DNA of 64,000 bases from JACVRW01 sp963728155 (GTDB lineage: Bacteria > Actinomycetota > Thermoleophilia > Solirubrobacterales > Thermoleophilaceae). Shown here piece after piece: positions 25,337 to 36,040 of this stretch (its first letter is position 1; the number at the start of each line of letters is the position of its first letter). The position numbers and the translations under genes are program-made. Below the pieces are notes generated by a model that made no database searches, was not told the origin of the DNA, and saw nothing but the letters and a program-made list of their open reading frames with translations. Where the stretch lies: positions 186,001-250,000 of the forward strand of contig CAVSJF010000011.1 of the NCBI GenBank assembly GCA_963728155.1, written 5' to 3'.

Positions 25337-26770
25337 ATGATCGCAATCCTGATTGCGCAGGTCTCCAACCTCGAGGACGCCGCCAGCGCCGAGGCGCAGT
25401 CGCTAGACAGCGTAATCCTGGGCGAGCAGTTCTATTTCTTCACCGTCGTACTGATGTGGCTGATCCACGCCGGCTTCATGTCGTACGAAACCGGCATCGC
25501 GCGCAAGAAGAACGCGATGGCCACGGCGATGAAGAACATCCTCACGATCGCCGTCGTGACGCCGACGTTCTACTACTTCGGCTGGTGGATCTACAACTGC
25601 AACCAGCCGGGTCTGCCGATCGGCCCGAACTCGAGCGACTTCACGGCCGCCGCCTGCCAGGGCGGCATCCCCTGGTCGGACACCTTCGGCCCGAACCTGA
25701 CGAACAACATCAACCTCGTCTTCTTCCTGGCCTTCCTGCTCTTCTCCTGGACGACCGCGTCGATCATGTCCGGCGCGATCATCGAGCGGGCCCGGCTCTC
25801 GGCGTACCTCGTCCTCGCCTGCATCCTCGGCTCGGCCGTCTGGATCCTGGACGCGGCCTGGGGCTGGAGCGCCGGCGGCTGGCTCACGCTCCGGTTCGGG
25901 TTCCACGACTCGATCGCATCGGGCGTCGTGCACGGCGTGGCGGGCGCCTTCACACTCGGGGTGCTCTTCAATCTGGGGCCGCGAATAGGGAAGTACACGC
26001 GAGAGGGCCTCACGAGACAGTTCCGACCACACAACCTGCACATGACCCTGCTCGGGTTGATGCTGATCTTCACCGGCTTCTACGCCTTCTACGCGGCCTG
26101 CCTGGTGATCGCATCCACGTCCTTCCCGGGCTGGGCCAACATCTATCTGAGCCCGACTACGCTCGGCTCCATCGCGATGATCATCACGATGGGCTTCGCG
26201 GGCGGCTTCACCGGGGGCTACTTCGCGTCGAGGGGTGACCCGTTCTGGACGGTCTCGGGCGGCCTCGCGGGCGTTATCAGCGTTTCCGCGGGCGCCGACG
26301 TCTACGCGCCGACGCTCGGCTACCTGATCGCCATGGCGAGCGCGGCGATCGCCGTCTACATGGGCACCTGGATCGAACAGAAGATGCGCGTAGACGACGC
26401 CGTCGGCGCCGTCGCGGTGCACGGGGGGATGGGCTTCCTTGGCCTGTTATGGGTCGGCATCTTCGCCGCCGGCTACCCGACCGGAGTGAACAACGTGGAC
26501 AGCTCGATCGGCGGACAGCTGATCGGCATGGCCACGTTCCTGCCACTCGGATTCCTGTCGGGCTGGGTGTCCTCCTGGCTCTTGAAGAAGCTCAATATCC
26601 TGCGCGTGCCGCCGGAGGTCGAGCTCATGGGCCTCGACGTGGCCGAGTACGAGCCCAACCTGTACCTGCCCGAGGTGGCCGTCGCCGAGGAGGAGCTCGT
26701 CGAGCCCGACGGGACGCCGGTGACTGCGGTGACGGTCCTGACAAGAGCCAAAGACGAGGCGGTGGTCTAG
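25337..26770 (+). CDS. amt: Ammonium transporter (Amt family)
   Basis: The 477-residue protein starts MIAILIAQVSNLEDA, preceded by GGAGGA. About 11 membrane helices are seen. The two pore histidines are recognisable in SGVVHGVAGAFTLG and GAVAVHGGMGFLGLLWVG, and GGFTGGYFASRGDPFW lies between them. The C-terminal 70 residues are cytosolic and acidic (ELMGLDVAEYEPNLYLPEV), the usual PII contact segment. It conducts ammonium, or methylammonium. The N terminus carries roughly 30 residues before the first helix, and there is a Cys-bearing external loop (WWIYNCNQPG). It heads an operon with two very small membrane proteins. No glnK follows. Confidence 0.92.
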   Translation: MIAILIAQVSNLEDAASAEAQSLDSVILGEQFYFFTVVLMWLIHAGFMSYETGIARKKNAMATAMKNILTIAVVTPTFYYFGWWIYNCNQPGLPIGPNSSDFTAAACQGGIPWSDTFGPNLTNNINLVFFLAFLLFSWTTASIMSGAIIERARLSAYLVLACILGSAVWILDAAWGWSAGGWLTLRFGFHDSIASGVVHGVAGAFTLGVLFNLGPRIGKYTREGLTRQFRPHNLHMTLLGLMLIFTGFYAFYAACLVIASTSFPGWANIYLSPTTLGSIAMIITMGFAGGFTGGYFASRGDPFWTVSGGLAGVISVSAGADVYAPTLGYLIAMASAAIAVYMGTWIEQKMRVDDAVGAVAVHGGMGFLGLLWVGIFAAGYPTGVNNVDSSIGGQLIGMATFLPLGFLSGWVSSWLLKKLNILRVPPEVELMGLDVAEYEPNLYLPEVAVAEEELVEPDGTPVTAVTVLTRAKDEAVV

Positions 26771-27115
26771 ATGCCGGGCATCATCAACAGCGCTCCGGAC
26801 TGCGTCACGCACGGCGCGGGCTCAGAGGCGGCACGCGTCGAGGACAGCGCCGACTTCATCCTTCAGAACAACTACCAGGACTGCGCCGGCTTCGGAACGT
26901 TCATGCCCGGATCTACGTACGGCGACGAGGGTTCCGGGGCCGACGCGATCTACTACATCGTCACCTGGCTCGGGATCGTGGTCATGGTCGCGGTGCTCGT
27001 GGCCTGGGTCCTGTACGAGAACCGGCGGTTGATACAGGCGGCGATGGGATTCAGCCAGGGTGAGCCCCGAGCGGGCGGCCCGCCACAGCCCGGAGGAGTG
27101 GGAGACAGCCAATGA
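26771..27115 (+). CDS. Small single-pass membrane protein of the amt operon
   Basis: The 114-residue protein begins directly after the amt stop. Residues about 1-60 are polar with three Cys (CVTH, DCAGFG), then AIYYIVTWLGIVVMVAVLVAWVLYENRRL gives one membrane helix (about 60-88) with a basic cytosolic flank, and a Gly/Pro-rich tail. The layout suggests an N-out protein with a Cys-containing external domain. Its end overlaps the next small gene (ATGA). I do not recognise the family; co-expression with the transporter suggests an accessory subunit. Confidence 0.6.
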   Translation: MPGIINSAPDCVTHGAGSEAARVEDSADFILQNNYQDCAGFGTFMPGSTYGDEGSGADAIYYIVTWLGIVVMVAVLVAWVLYENRRLIQAAMGFSQGEPRAGGPPQPGGVGDSQ

Positions 27116-27279
27116 GCAACAACGGATCCAGCAAACGGCAGATCGAGTTCCCGCCCCTCCAGACGCACGTCAAGGGCTTCGAGGTCGCCATGCTCGCGCT
27201 CTCGATCATCTGTGCCATCGTGGTCCTGGTGATCGTGCTGTTCACGAATATCGGCACCGAGTTCCGTCCCACCCTCTGA
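27112..27279 (+). CDS. 55-residue membrane protein of the amt operon
   Basis: The frame runs ATG 27112 to TGA 27279 and encodes MSNNGSSKRQIEFPPLQTHV followed by KGFEVAMLALSIICAIVVLV, a single membrane helix, then IVLFTNIGTEFRPTL. The ATGA overlap with the preceding gene and the clean helix make a real gene likely. It is too short for family assignment. It could assist the transporter or the 114-residue protein, with which it is translationally coupled. Confidence 0.6.
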   Translation: MSNNGSSKRQIEFPPLQTHVKGFEVAMLALSIICAIVVLVIVLFTNIGTEFRPTL

Positions 27280-27294
27280 GCCAACAACCAGCGC

Positions 27295-27681
27295 GTGACA
27301 CCGGCCGCTGACGCCGGGGTCGGCCGCTGGGGCACCCCGCTCACGGCGGGCGGGCCCACCTGGCTGCGCGTCGGCGTGATCGTGGCGGTGCTCGTTGTGG
27401 CCTTCGTGGCCGCCCAGACGTGCCAGAAGTCGTCGATTCGGCTCGACAAGAATCAGGCCATCGCCAAGGCCGAGGAGCAGGTGGATTTCACGCCGAAGCG
27501 CACGCAGATCCGGCTCCTGCGGCAGGGAATCACCTCGAAGCCGTACTGGGTCGTGTCGCTGTCCCGTCCGGGGCGGCGCGAAGACACGTTCAGTGAGCTC
27601 GCCGTGATTCGCGTCAACGCCAACACGGGAAAGGTCGAGACCATCCGCCAACAGGGCCTCGCGCGGCCGAGTAGCGAGTGA
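27295..27681 (+). CDS. Membrane-anchored PepSY-like protein
   Basis: The 128-residue product (GTG start) has one membrane helix at about residues 23-40 (WLRVGVIVAVLVVAFVAAQ). An external domain follows with DKNQAIAKAEEQVDFTPKRT and YWVVSLSRPGRREDTFSELAVIRVNANTGKVE-type sequence. A helix followed by strands with an I-x-V-N-A-x-T-G-K-V end is the PepSY pattern, found in secreted regulators of proteases or metal handling. It follows the amt operon by 15 bases and its stop overlaps the lipoprotein start (GTGA). Confidence 0.6.
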   Translation: MTPAADAGVGRWGTPLTAGGPTWLRVGVIVAVLVVAFVAAQTCQKSSIRLDKNQAIAKAEEQVDFTPKRTQIRLLRQGITSKPYWVVSLSRPGRREDTFSELAVIRVNANTGKVETIRQQGLARPSSE

Positions 27682-28560
27682 GCTGGCGTTCCGCGCTTCT
27701 CGCCTTCGGCATCCTGGTTGGCCGGCTGCGGTGATGGCGGCGGGAACGAGGAGCTCGTGTCCCGCCTGCCCGGCGACGCCCGGGCACTCAGCGTGATCGA
27801 TCTGGCCGCGGTCAAAGAGCGCCTCGGGCTGCCCGAGGACGCCGATCCGACCCGACCGCCGGGCGACAGCGGCTCCGAGGCGCAAACTTGCCTGTTCGCC
27901 TACGCCGGCAACACGTTTCCCTACCTCGCCCGGTTCGACCGCACGTTCATGGAGGCCATCGACGAGAGCCGGGTCACTCAGGCGGCGACCACGCCGGTCT
28001 CGGGACCCGACACCGTGATGGTGCTGGCCACAGACCAGTCCTTCGACGACGAGATCGCCAAGCGTCTCGAGCGGGCGGGCTACCGGCCCGGCGACGACGG
28101 CCTCCTGGTGAACGACGATGCCGGCGGTCCGGGCGGCTTTGCCGCCGTCGGTGGCGCAGACGGCGTGGTGGTGCTGGCGGGCGAGGCTCGCGCCGCACAG
28201 CGCGCGCTCGAGGGCGAGCAGCCTGAGGGGGCGACCCGTGAGCTGCTGAGCGAAATCGACGCTCCGGTCCGGGACGCCACCACATTGAGCGGCGGCCAGA
28301 GCTGTGTCCGAGGTGTGGCACTCGGCGATCGCATCGATCCCCCTGAGATCGAGATGGCCGTGAGGGTGCGCGGTGAGGCCGACGCCGAGCGCGTCGAGAA
28401 CCCCGCCACGGATGCCGGCGACGCCTTCCGCGCCGGAGAGGCGGAAGCCGAGGGCGACCTCGGCCGCCTGCCGCTCACCTATTCTCCCCGGCCCGGGGTG
28501 TCCCCCATCCAGGCCCTGGTAGCCCGGCTCGCGGCCCCCTACCGCTGCCCGGGGAACTGA
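27678..28560 (+). CDS. Probable lipoprotein of unknown function (frame break near 27720)
   Basis: GTG 27678 opens a signal sequence SWRSALLAFGILV. An extra base near 27718-27722 shifts the frame just before the lipobox; in the other frame the sequence reads AGCGDGGGNEELVSRLPGDA, so the expected site is L-V-A-G-C. The mature protein, about 280 residues, is soluble, acidic and repetitive in Asp/Ala, with two further Cys (TCLFAY, SCVRG). No family recognised. It is coupled to the PepSY-like gene by a GTGA overlap. Confidence 0.55.
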
Positions 28561-28606
28561 GCCCACGCCGATCTCACGCCACCCGCCCTCCGTGCGTTCT
28601 TCTTCC

Positions 28607-29077
28607 ATGAGATTCAGCACCCACCACTCGCCCGTCGGCCCCCTTCTGCTCGCGGGTGACGAACAGGCCCTCACACGGCTCGCGTTCGCCGGCGATGGCA
28701 AGGTCCCGGGCGGATGGCAGCTCGACGACCGGCGCTTCGCCGCCGAGCACCGGCAGCTCGACGAGTACTTCGCGGGCACTCGCGACGGCTTCGACTTCCC
28801 GCTGCGCCTGGAGGGACCGCCCTTCGATCGAGCCGTCTGGACCGTCCTACAGGAGATCCCGTACGGAACCACCGCCAGCTACGGCGAGATAGCGGCGCGA
28901 ATCGGCAAGCCGGGACACGCTCGAGCGGTGGGCGCGGCGAACGGGCGGAACCCGATCGCCATCGTCGTCCCCTGTCACCGAGTGATCGGCGCGGACGGCG
29001 CGCTCACCGGTTATGGAGGCGGGCTGGATCGCAAGCGCGACCTGTTGGCCCTGGAGGGCGCGATTCTGAGCGTTTGA
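28607..29077 (+). CDS. ogt: Methylated-DNA--[protein]-cysteine S-methyltransferase
   Basis: The 156-residue protein starts at the ATG of MRFSTHHSPVGPLLLAGDEQ. The active-site motif VVPCHRVIG (about residues 121-129) is complete, with the methyl-accepting Cys, and the helix-turn-helix part includes GTTASYGEIAARIGKPGHARAVG and the NGRNPIAI asparagine hinge. It removes O6-alkyl groups from guanine in DNA, a suicide reaction. Proximity to amine/C1 metabolism may be chance. The gene ends just before a strong terminator shared with clpC. Confidence 0.93.
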   Translation: MRFSTHHSPVGPLLLAGDEQALTRLAFAGDGKVPGGWQLDDRRFAAEHRQLDEYFAGTRDGFDFPLRLEGPPFDRAVWTVLQEIPYGTTASYGEIAARIGKPGHARAVGAANGRNPIAIVVPCHRVIGADGALTGYGGGLDRKRDLLALEGAILSV

Positions 29078-29086
29078 GCGCTACGA

Positions 29087-29114
29087 AAGAGGCCCCGCGT
29101 CGGCGGGGCCTCTT
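29087..29114. terminator. Bidirectional intrinsic terminator between ogt and clpC
   Basis: A perfect 12-bp stem, AAGAGGCCCCGC / GCGGGGCCTCTT, with a 4-base loop (GTCG). It lies 10 bases after ogt and 5 bases after the clpC stop on the other strand, so it can end both convergent transcripts. A short T/A flank on each arm adds to this. Confidence 0.8.
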
Positions 29115-29119
29115 CGAAG

Positions 29120-31780
<2,661 letters not shown>

Positions 31781-31833
31781 TGCAAATGCCTATCTGTCGG
31801 GGAACGCGGGGCGGGGGATCCCGTCTTCTTCCC

Positions 31834-31856
31834 TTAGATCGGCATCTAAGCCGATC
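31834..31856 (-). promoter_or_regulatory. Nested inverted repeats upstream of clpC
   Basis: Two overlapping dyads share bases: TTAGAT-CGGC-ATCTAA (31834-31849) and GATCGGC-ATCTAA-GCCGATC (31837-31856). They lie 54 bases upstream of the clpC start, in the 204-base gap before the next gene. They could be an operator or alternative leader hairpins. The sequence does not match the HspR site (CTTGAGT-N7-ACTCAAG) or the CtsR repeat that I know. Confidence 0.45.
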
Positions 31857-31984
31857 GGCTGAGAGGCGACACGGGTTCCGCCGGCCCGTGTATCGAGTCT
31901 AACATCGGCCTCCGCAGCACTTTGCGCCTGTAACAAGCTCTAAATCCCGCTGCCAGGGAGGTTTTTGAGTAGCCTCGGCCGCCC

Positions 31985-32438
31985 ATGAACCGAAGGCGCA
32001 AGGCAGCTATCGCGGGGATCTGCTTTCTGCTCGTCGCTGCCCGCCGCCGGGTGCGCGACCGACAACGACGACGAGTTCCGCGAGGACTACAACGCGGCCG
32101 TCAAGCGGCTCAGCAAGATCAACACCGACATCGGCTCCGCCACCGCGGGCAACCAGTCGAACGCCGAGATCGCCGCGGATTTCAACCGGATTGCCGATAC
32201 GGCCGAGCGGACGCGCTCCGATCTGGCCGCCCTCGAGCCGCCCGAGGACGCCTCCGACGAGTTCGACGAGCTGCTCAGCGCCCTGCAGAGGGGCATCGAC
32301 GACCTGAGATCGGTGGCGACCGCGGCCGACTCCGACGATCCGCAGCAGGCCAACCGCGCGGTGCGGGACCTGGCCCGCACCGGGCGAGAGATCACGGCGG
32401 CCGAGGAGGCCCTGAAGAAGGCCGTTGACGGCGGCTAG
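31985..32438 (+). CDS. Small helical lipoprotein (frame break near 32042)
   Basis: The signal peptide MNRRRKAAIAGICFLLVAA runs into a one-base shift; the other frame gives AAGCATDNDDEFREDYNAAV, restoring a lipobox ending in Cys. The mature part, about 130 residues, is strongly helical and charged, with NRIADTAERTRSDLAALEPP and DDLRSVATAADSDDPQQANR, and ends KKAVDGG. It resembles many small actinobacterial coiled lipoproteins of unknown role. It overlaps the lysS stop region convergently. Confidence 0.6.
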
Positions 32439-33838
32439 GCCGGCCCAGAGCCCTGGTCGCGCATCGCCGGGAAGAGCACCACCTCGCGGATCGAGTGGCG
32501 GCCGCTGAGGATCATCACCAGGCGGTCGATGCCGATCCCGATGCCGCCCGTCGGCGGCATGCCGTGCTCCAGGGCGTTGATGTAGTCCTCGTCGTAGGGC
32601 TGGGTCTCGGCGTCGCCCGCGGCTTCGTCGCGTGCCTGCTGCTCGAAGCGGGCGCGCTGCTCGTCGGGGTCGTTGAGCTCGGTGAAGGCGTTGGCGAACT
32701 CCATGCCGTCGGCGAAGCACTCGAAGCGCTCGACCAGCCCGGCCTCCGAGCGATGGTCCTTGGCGAAGGGTGAGAGCTCCTTGGGGTAGTCGAGGACGAA
32801 GGTCGGCTGCTGGAGCTCGGGTTCCACGTGCTTGGAGAGCAGGTCGTCGACCCGCTTGGCCCAGGTGCCCTCGCCGGGCAGCTCGTCGCCGGTCGCGATG
32901 TCGACTCCCGTCCCGTCGCGGATCGCCTCCCGCAGGGTCAGTCGCTTCCACGGAGGTGAGAAGTCGATCGGGCCCTCGTACCCGACGTCGTTCGCCACGT
33001 AGGCCACCAGCTCCTCGAGCCGAGCGGCGATGTCCTCATAGTCCGCGTAGGCCTCGTACCACTCGAGCATCGTGAACTCCGGGTTGTGCTTGTGCGAGAT
33101 CCCCTCGTTGCGGAAGTCCTTGCCGATCTCGTAGACCCGCTCCAGGCCCCCGACGATCAGCCGCTTGAGGTAGAGCTCGTCGGCGATACGCAGGAAGAAG
33201 TCGCGGTCGAGCGCGTTGTGGTGGGTCACGAAGGGACGGGCGAGCGCACCGCCGTACAGGGGCTGCAGCACGGGCGTCTCCACCTCGAGGAAGCCCCGGT
33301 CGTCGAGCCAGCGCCGCACCGCCCGGACCACCTTCGAGCGCAGGATGAACAGCTCGCGGGTCTCCTCGTTGGCCAGCAGGTCGATCTCGCGGTGGCGATA
33401 CCGGGTCTCGACGTCCTCCAGCCCGTGAAACTTGTCCGGCGGGGCGCGCAGCGACTTGGCCAGCAGGGTCCACCCGGTGGCCCGCAGGCTGAGCTCGCCG
33501 CGTCGGGACTTGAAGGCGGTGCCGTCCACCCCGATCAGGTCACCCAGGTCGAGCGCCGTCAGGGTGTCGAATGACTCCTCGCCCAGCACGTCGCGCTTCG
33601 CCTGCACCTGCAGCTTGCCCGAGCGGTCGACCACATCGAGGAAGGCCGAGCCTCCGTGGCCCCGGCGACCGGTGAGCCGGCCGGCGATCCGGTAGGCGCT
33701 GTCGGTCTCCTCGCCCGCCTCGAGTCCGTCGTGGGCCGAGTGAACTTCCTCGACCGCGACCACGCCGTCGAATTCGTGCGGGAAGGGGTCAATGCCCTGC
33801 TCACGCAGGCGCTCGAGCTTGGCCCGGCGGTCGTCCAC
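32435..33838 (-). CDS. lysS: Lysyl-tRNA synthetase (class II)
   Basis: The 467-residue protein has an N-terminal OB anticodon-binding domain (about residues 45-135; RRGHGGSAFLDVVDRSGKLQ) and a class II catalytic core. Motif 2 is FRNEGISHKHNPEFTMLEWY and motif 3 is GGIGIGIDRLVMILSG. It attaches lysine to tRNA-Lys. Motif 1 lies around VRRWLDDRGFLEVETPVLQP. The start is GTG 33838, 25 bases after greA, so greA-lysS is probably an operon. The frame is intact, unlike the nearby lipid genes. Confidence 0.96.
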   Translation of the reverse strand: MDDRRAKLERLREQGIDPFPHEFDGVVAVEEVHSAHDGLEAGEETDSAYRIAGRLTGRRGHGGSAFLDVVDRSGKLQVQAKRDVLGEESFDTLTALDLGDLIGVDGTAFKSRRGELSLRATGWTLLAKSLRAPPDKFHGLEDVETRYRHREIDLLANEETRELFILRSKVVRAVRRWLDDRGFLEVETPVLQPLYGGALARPFVTHHNALDRDFFLRIADELYLKRLIVGGLERVYEIGKDFRNEGISHKHNPEFTMLEWYEAYADYEDIAARLEELVAYVANDVGYEGPIDFSPPWKRLTLREAIRDGTGVDIATGDELPGEGTWAKRVDDLLSKHVEPELQQPTFVLDYPKELSPFAKDHRSEAGLVERFECFADGMEFANAFTELNDPDEQRARFEQQARDEAAGDAETQPYDEDYINALEHGMPPTGGIGIGIDRLVMILSGRHSIREVVLFPAMRDQGSGPA

Positions 33839-33863
33839 TGTCAGGACGCTACTAGCGCGTGCG

Positions 33864-34340
33864 CTAGCGCTCGATCTTGGTGATCTTCAGCTTGCGCGCG
33901 GGGCCGCGCGGGACCGGCACGGTCACCGTTTCGCCGCGCTTGTGCCCCAGGAGGGCGCGTCCGACGGGCGACTCGTTGGAGAGGCGCTGCTCGGAGGGGT
34001 TGGCCTCCGCGGAGCCGACGATCTTGAACTTGGTCGACTTGTCCGTCTTCTGGTCCTTCATGTGCACGGTGGCGCCGATGCTCACGACGTCGGTGTCCAC
34101 GTCCTTCTCGTTGATCACCCGCGCGTTGGCGAGCTTCTCCTCGAGGTCCGAGATCTGCTTCTCGAGCATGGCCTGCTCGTTCTTCGCGTCGTCGTACTCC
34201 GAGTTCTCGGAGATGTCCCCGAACTCCCGAGCCTCCTTGATGCGCTCGGCCACCTCGCGCCGGCGCTCGCCGCGCAGGTAAACGATGCGGGTCTTCAGCT
34301 CTTCGAGGCCTTCGGGGGTGAGGACGGTTTCACGTGCCAT
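33864..34340 (-). CDS. greA: Transcription elongation factor GreA
   Basis: The 158-residue protein starts MARETVLTPEGLEELKTRI. The N-terminal coiled coil carries the acidic tip (EFGDISENSEYDDAK, about residues 39-53), and the C-terminal FKBP-like domain has VGSAEANPSEQRLSNESPVG and GHKRGETVTVPVP. It enters the RNA polymerase secondary channel to stimulate cleavage of backtracked RNA. A ribosome site GGAGGG lies 8 bases before ATG 34340. It is followed by lysS. Confidence 0.96.
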   Translation of the reverse strand: MARETVLTPEGLEELKTRIVYLRGERRREVAERIKEAREFGDISENSEYDDAKNEQAMLEKQISDLEEKLANARVINEKDVDTDVVSIGATVHMKDQKTDKSTKFKIVGSAEANPSEQRLSNESPVGRALLGHKRGETVTVPVPRGPARKLKITKIER

Positions 34341-34393
34341 AGAAAAACCCTCCGTTTCGTCCCGGAGGGACCGAGCAGTGTAGCAACGAGCGC

Positions 34394-35381
34394 CTACGCC
34401 GCAAGCGGGTACGCGGGGGCACCGAGGGCGGCCAGGGCCTCCCGCGCGTGGGCGGTGCTCGGGGCGCTCACCAGCGGCTGGCGAACGCGTTTTGTGAGGC
34501 CCATGGTGTCGGCGTACCACGGGTAGAACTTGCGCAGATAGCGTCCGGCGCGCTCGGTGCCCAGGTGGTCCTCGGCGGCGGCGATCACCCACCGGAGCTC
34601 CTCCACGACCTCGCCCCTGGTGGGCTCGCCCTCGTACTCACCCAGGAGCCGCCCGAATCGCCAAGGATTGCCCAGCGAGCCGCGGGCGAGCATGACCGCG
34701 GCGGCACCGCTGCTGTCATAGGCGCTGAGCACGGCCTCGTCGCCCGAGAGCCCTCCGGAGAGGATCACCGGGATGTCCAGCGCCTGGGAGAGCTCGTGCG
34801 CCAAGCGGGTAGTCGGGGCCACCGGAATGCTGCTGGGAGGCGGCGCGCGGGTGGAAGGCGATCCCCGCCACCCCGGCTTCGCCCTCGAGGCGCCGCGCCA
34901 GCTCGACGCCGGCCCGGTCGCCGGGCATCTTCCCGGGGCGGAGCTTCACGGTCACCGGCAGGCCGCTGCCCTCGCGCGCCGCGGCCGCGATGGCGATCGC
35001 CTTGCCGGGATCGTCGAGCAGCGCGGCCCCCGCTCCCGTCTTGCACACCTTCTTGACCGGGCATCCCATGTTGAGGTCGATCAGGTCGGCGCCCGAAGCC
35101 GCCGCCATGGCGGCCGCCTCGCGCATGATCGCCGGGTCGTGGCCGAAGAGCTGGATGCTGACCGGGTGCTCGTCGGGGTGGATGCGCAGGAACTCCTTGA
35201 CCGTGCGCTCGTTGCCGTAGGCCAGGCCGAAGCTGGAGACCATCTCGGACACCACCAAGCCGGCCCCGAAGCGCTTGGCCTGGAGACGCACGAACCAGTT
35301 GCCGATCCCGGCCAGGGGCGCCAGCACGACGCGGTTGGCGAGCGTGATCCCACCCAGCGTCCACGGATCGGTCAGCTTCAT
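34394..35381 (-). CDS. dusB: tRNA-dihydrouridine synthase, DusB-like (frame break near 34825)
   Basis: The first frame starts MKLTDPWTLGGITLANRVVL and holds the active-site MGCPVKKVCKTGAGAALL (Cys general acid) and VTVKLRPG. After a one-base shift near 34825 it continues ALDIPVILSGGLSGDEAVL and ARGSLGNPWRFGRL, the FMN-phosphate site. About 329 residues. Dus proteins reduce specific uridines in tRNA with FMN and NADPH. The ATG overlaps the stop of the AbiEi-like gene (ATGA). It precedes greA by 53 bases. Confidence 0.85.
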
Positions 35382-35947
35382 GGGGCCAGGGTAGCCGCTG
35401 AAAGGCCCAGCATTCGGCGCAGATCGCGCTCTAGATCGTCGCGCGAGCGATGCAGCATGCGCGAGGTGATGCGGATCGGGTGCCAGTCGGCGGCCGACAG
35501 CCTCAGATCGCGTGCGCGATCTCTGTCGAAGGCACGCTGGGCGTCGTGAAATGCGCGGCCGTCGAGCTCCGCAGCAATCCGCTGGTCGAGGAGGCGCTGC
35601 AGCTCGGCCTGGTTCATGGCGCTCTCCAGCTGGCGCGGGCGGAGGATGGTCGCGCAGTCGAAGAGGGTGCGGGGGACGGTGGTCACCCGGATGCCGTCGT
35701 GCAGGGTGACCTCGTCGGCCGGCAGGCGGGATTCATGGAAAAAGGCGCCCGGACGCGACTGGCGAGCCAACGGGGCGGTCACATGTGCGGGCGCGCTCCG
35801 TCCGCTGCGCAGGCCCCAGAGCTCAGCGGCTGACCGGTGGCTCAGCGCCGCGCGCTGGCGGTCCGCCACGGCGCCGATGGCGTGGTCGAGCCCACTCTCC
35901 CTACCGGAGGGAGAATTATTGTCCCTTGGTCGAGATGCGTCGAGCAC
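35378..35947 (-). CDS. Shortened AbiEi/DUF559-type protein, apparently with internal deletion
   Basis: The 189-residue product shows two parts of a larger family that usually has about 300 residues. One is LSHRSAAELWGLRSGRSAP with DGIRVTTVPRTLFDCA (about 35-105). The other is the C-terminal nuclease-like AAELDGRAFHDAQRAFDRDR with RITSRMLHRSRDDLERDLRR. The linker that normally separates them and the N-terminal winged helix are missing; LLDQR joins directly to AAELDG. The Glu-Leu-Asp motif remains. It could be a decayed gene or a reduced, working variant. GTG start is uncertain. It is coupled to dus by ATGA. Confidence 0.5.
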   Translation of the reverse strand: MLDASRPRDNNSPSGRESGLDHAIGAVADRQRAALSHRSAAELWGLRSGRSAPAHVTAPLARQSRPGAFFHESRLPADEVTLHDGIRVTTVPRTLFDCATILRPRQLESAMNQAELQRLLDQRIAAELDGRAFHDAQRAFDRDRARDLRLSAADWHPIRITSRMLHRSRDDLERDLRRMLGLSAATLAP

Positions 35948-36040
35948 GGGGCGCAGCTTGGCCGCTGCCGCGTGGCGGGTGGGTTACGAGCGTGACAAGT
36001 GGGCTCAAGGCGGTGGCGGTGCGGCCCGATCACAATATGA

